Shown one piece after another: positions 63,439 through 64,000 of a stretch of DNA of 64,000 bases. This DNA is from Pyrocephalus nanus (Eukaryota > Chordata > Aves > Passeriformes > Tyrannidae), in the NCBI GenBank assembly GCA_038380795.1, contig CM076267.1:11205501-11269500 (forward strand), written 5' to 3'. The notes beneath the pieces are model-generated. The model was not told the DNA's origin, searched no databases, and saw nothing but the letters and a program-made list of their open reading frames with translations. How positions within the stretch are numbered: the first letter of the stretch is position 1; each line of letters starts with the position of its first letter. The translations under genes and the position numbers were made by a program.

Positions 63439-64000
63439 AGCTCCTGCAATTTGGCACCCTGTTCTTTGTGCAGCTGAGTAATCCTCATCCCAGTCCTGTA
63501 CTCTCAGGAAGTCAGAGCACAGCAGTGTGCTAGCAGGCTGCAGGGGCTACCCTCTGAAATGGCAGAGGGCCTCCTTTCACCTTGTCTTAGGCATGCAGAA
63601 TAGCCTGAACACAGCTGTGTCTCCAGACTTAAACTTCCCATGAAGCTTTGTCTTCTTTGCAGCTGGATACCTGAACCACCTGGAGCTGTGGAGGGACTTG
63701 CAGGGCTTTGGACGTTCTGAGTCAATATCTGGAGATGGTTTTGGAAACTGTTAAACTTTTGTTCATTGCTTCTTGTGTGGAGGAAGTGAGAGTGTAGATT
63801 TTTAACCCCCTGGAAGTGATTAGAGATGAAAAGCACAAAGGAGGCCTTGATGATCGTTTTGCCCCTAAGCCATGTGGTTCCTACCTTTCCGGCTCCTGCT
63901 GCTGACATGCAAAGCCAGAGCCTTGGTTTTTAATTTTTCATACTGTTTTTAAACAGATACTTTTGCAAATGTAAACATGCCCCAGCACTGAAGGTTTCCA
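63439..64000. other. Unique noncoding sequence
   Basis: A minus-strand frame at 63504-63908 (134 codons) is open but resembles no known protein and lacks a convincing splice context. No repeats were recognised up to the window end. Confidence 0.45.

Noticed and set aside
1..64000. tRNA, rRNA, CRISPR, operon or prokaryotic features
   Set aside because: No tRNA box pairs outside SINE remnants, no rRNA-like sequence and no regularly spaced repeat arrays; the DNA is plainly vertebrate.

Overview
This window looks like vertebrate nuclear DNA, and specifically a bird. Four pieces of CR1 non-LTR retrotransposon lie on the plus strand, and one keeps the avian-type CR1 end with its short GATTCTGT-like tail repeats. 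Much older amniote-wide MIR-type SINE remnants are scattered between them. There are no Alu, L1 or B1/B2-like sequences, interspersed repeats are sparse, and base composition is moderately AT-rich. The species and chromosome cannot be named from the sequence alone.

No protein-coding gene could be recognised. The longest open frames are about 140 codons, lie in unrelated places, often overlap on opposite strands, and resemble no family I know. I read the window as a gene desert or the inside of very large introns. Two stretches look more like exons than the rest and are given as low-confidence candidates. One is a minus-strand, splice-flanked 207-base open exon at 36107-36313. The other is a plus-strand signal-peptide-like first coding exon at 51697-51902.

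Layout: 1-11.2 kb is unique sequence with one CR1 3' end (2.5 kb) and one MIR fragment (7.2 kb). 11-29 kb is mostly unique, with several short homeodomain- and octamer-rich AT stretches that could be conserved noncoding elements. 29-34.4 kb is the repeat-rich core: a MIR-type SINE, two abutting CR1 fragments of different subfamilies, and a long interrupted amniote SINE. 36-38 kb holds the minus-strand exon candidate. 39.4-42.1 kb has the best conserved-element candidates. 44-64 kb is unique sequence with a GC-richer patch (47.5-47.8 kb), the signal-peptide exon candidate, a 48-base tandem duplication (52.7 kb), a SINE remnant (57.2 kb) and a CR1 3' end (59.8 kb). It also contains two copies (45.4 and 62.6 kb) of a dispersed repeat that I cannot assign to a family.

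No genes can be shown to work together here. The likeliest role, by inference only, is regulatory DNA around or within a large gene. Repeat assignments rest on recalled consensus similarity judged by eye; conservation, expression and splicing could not be tested.
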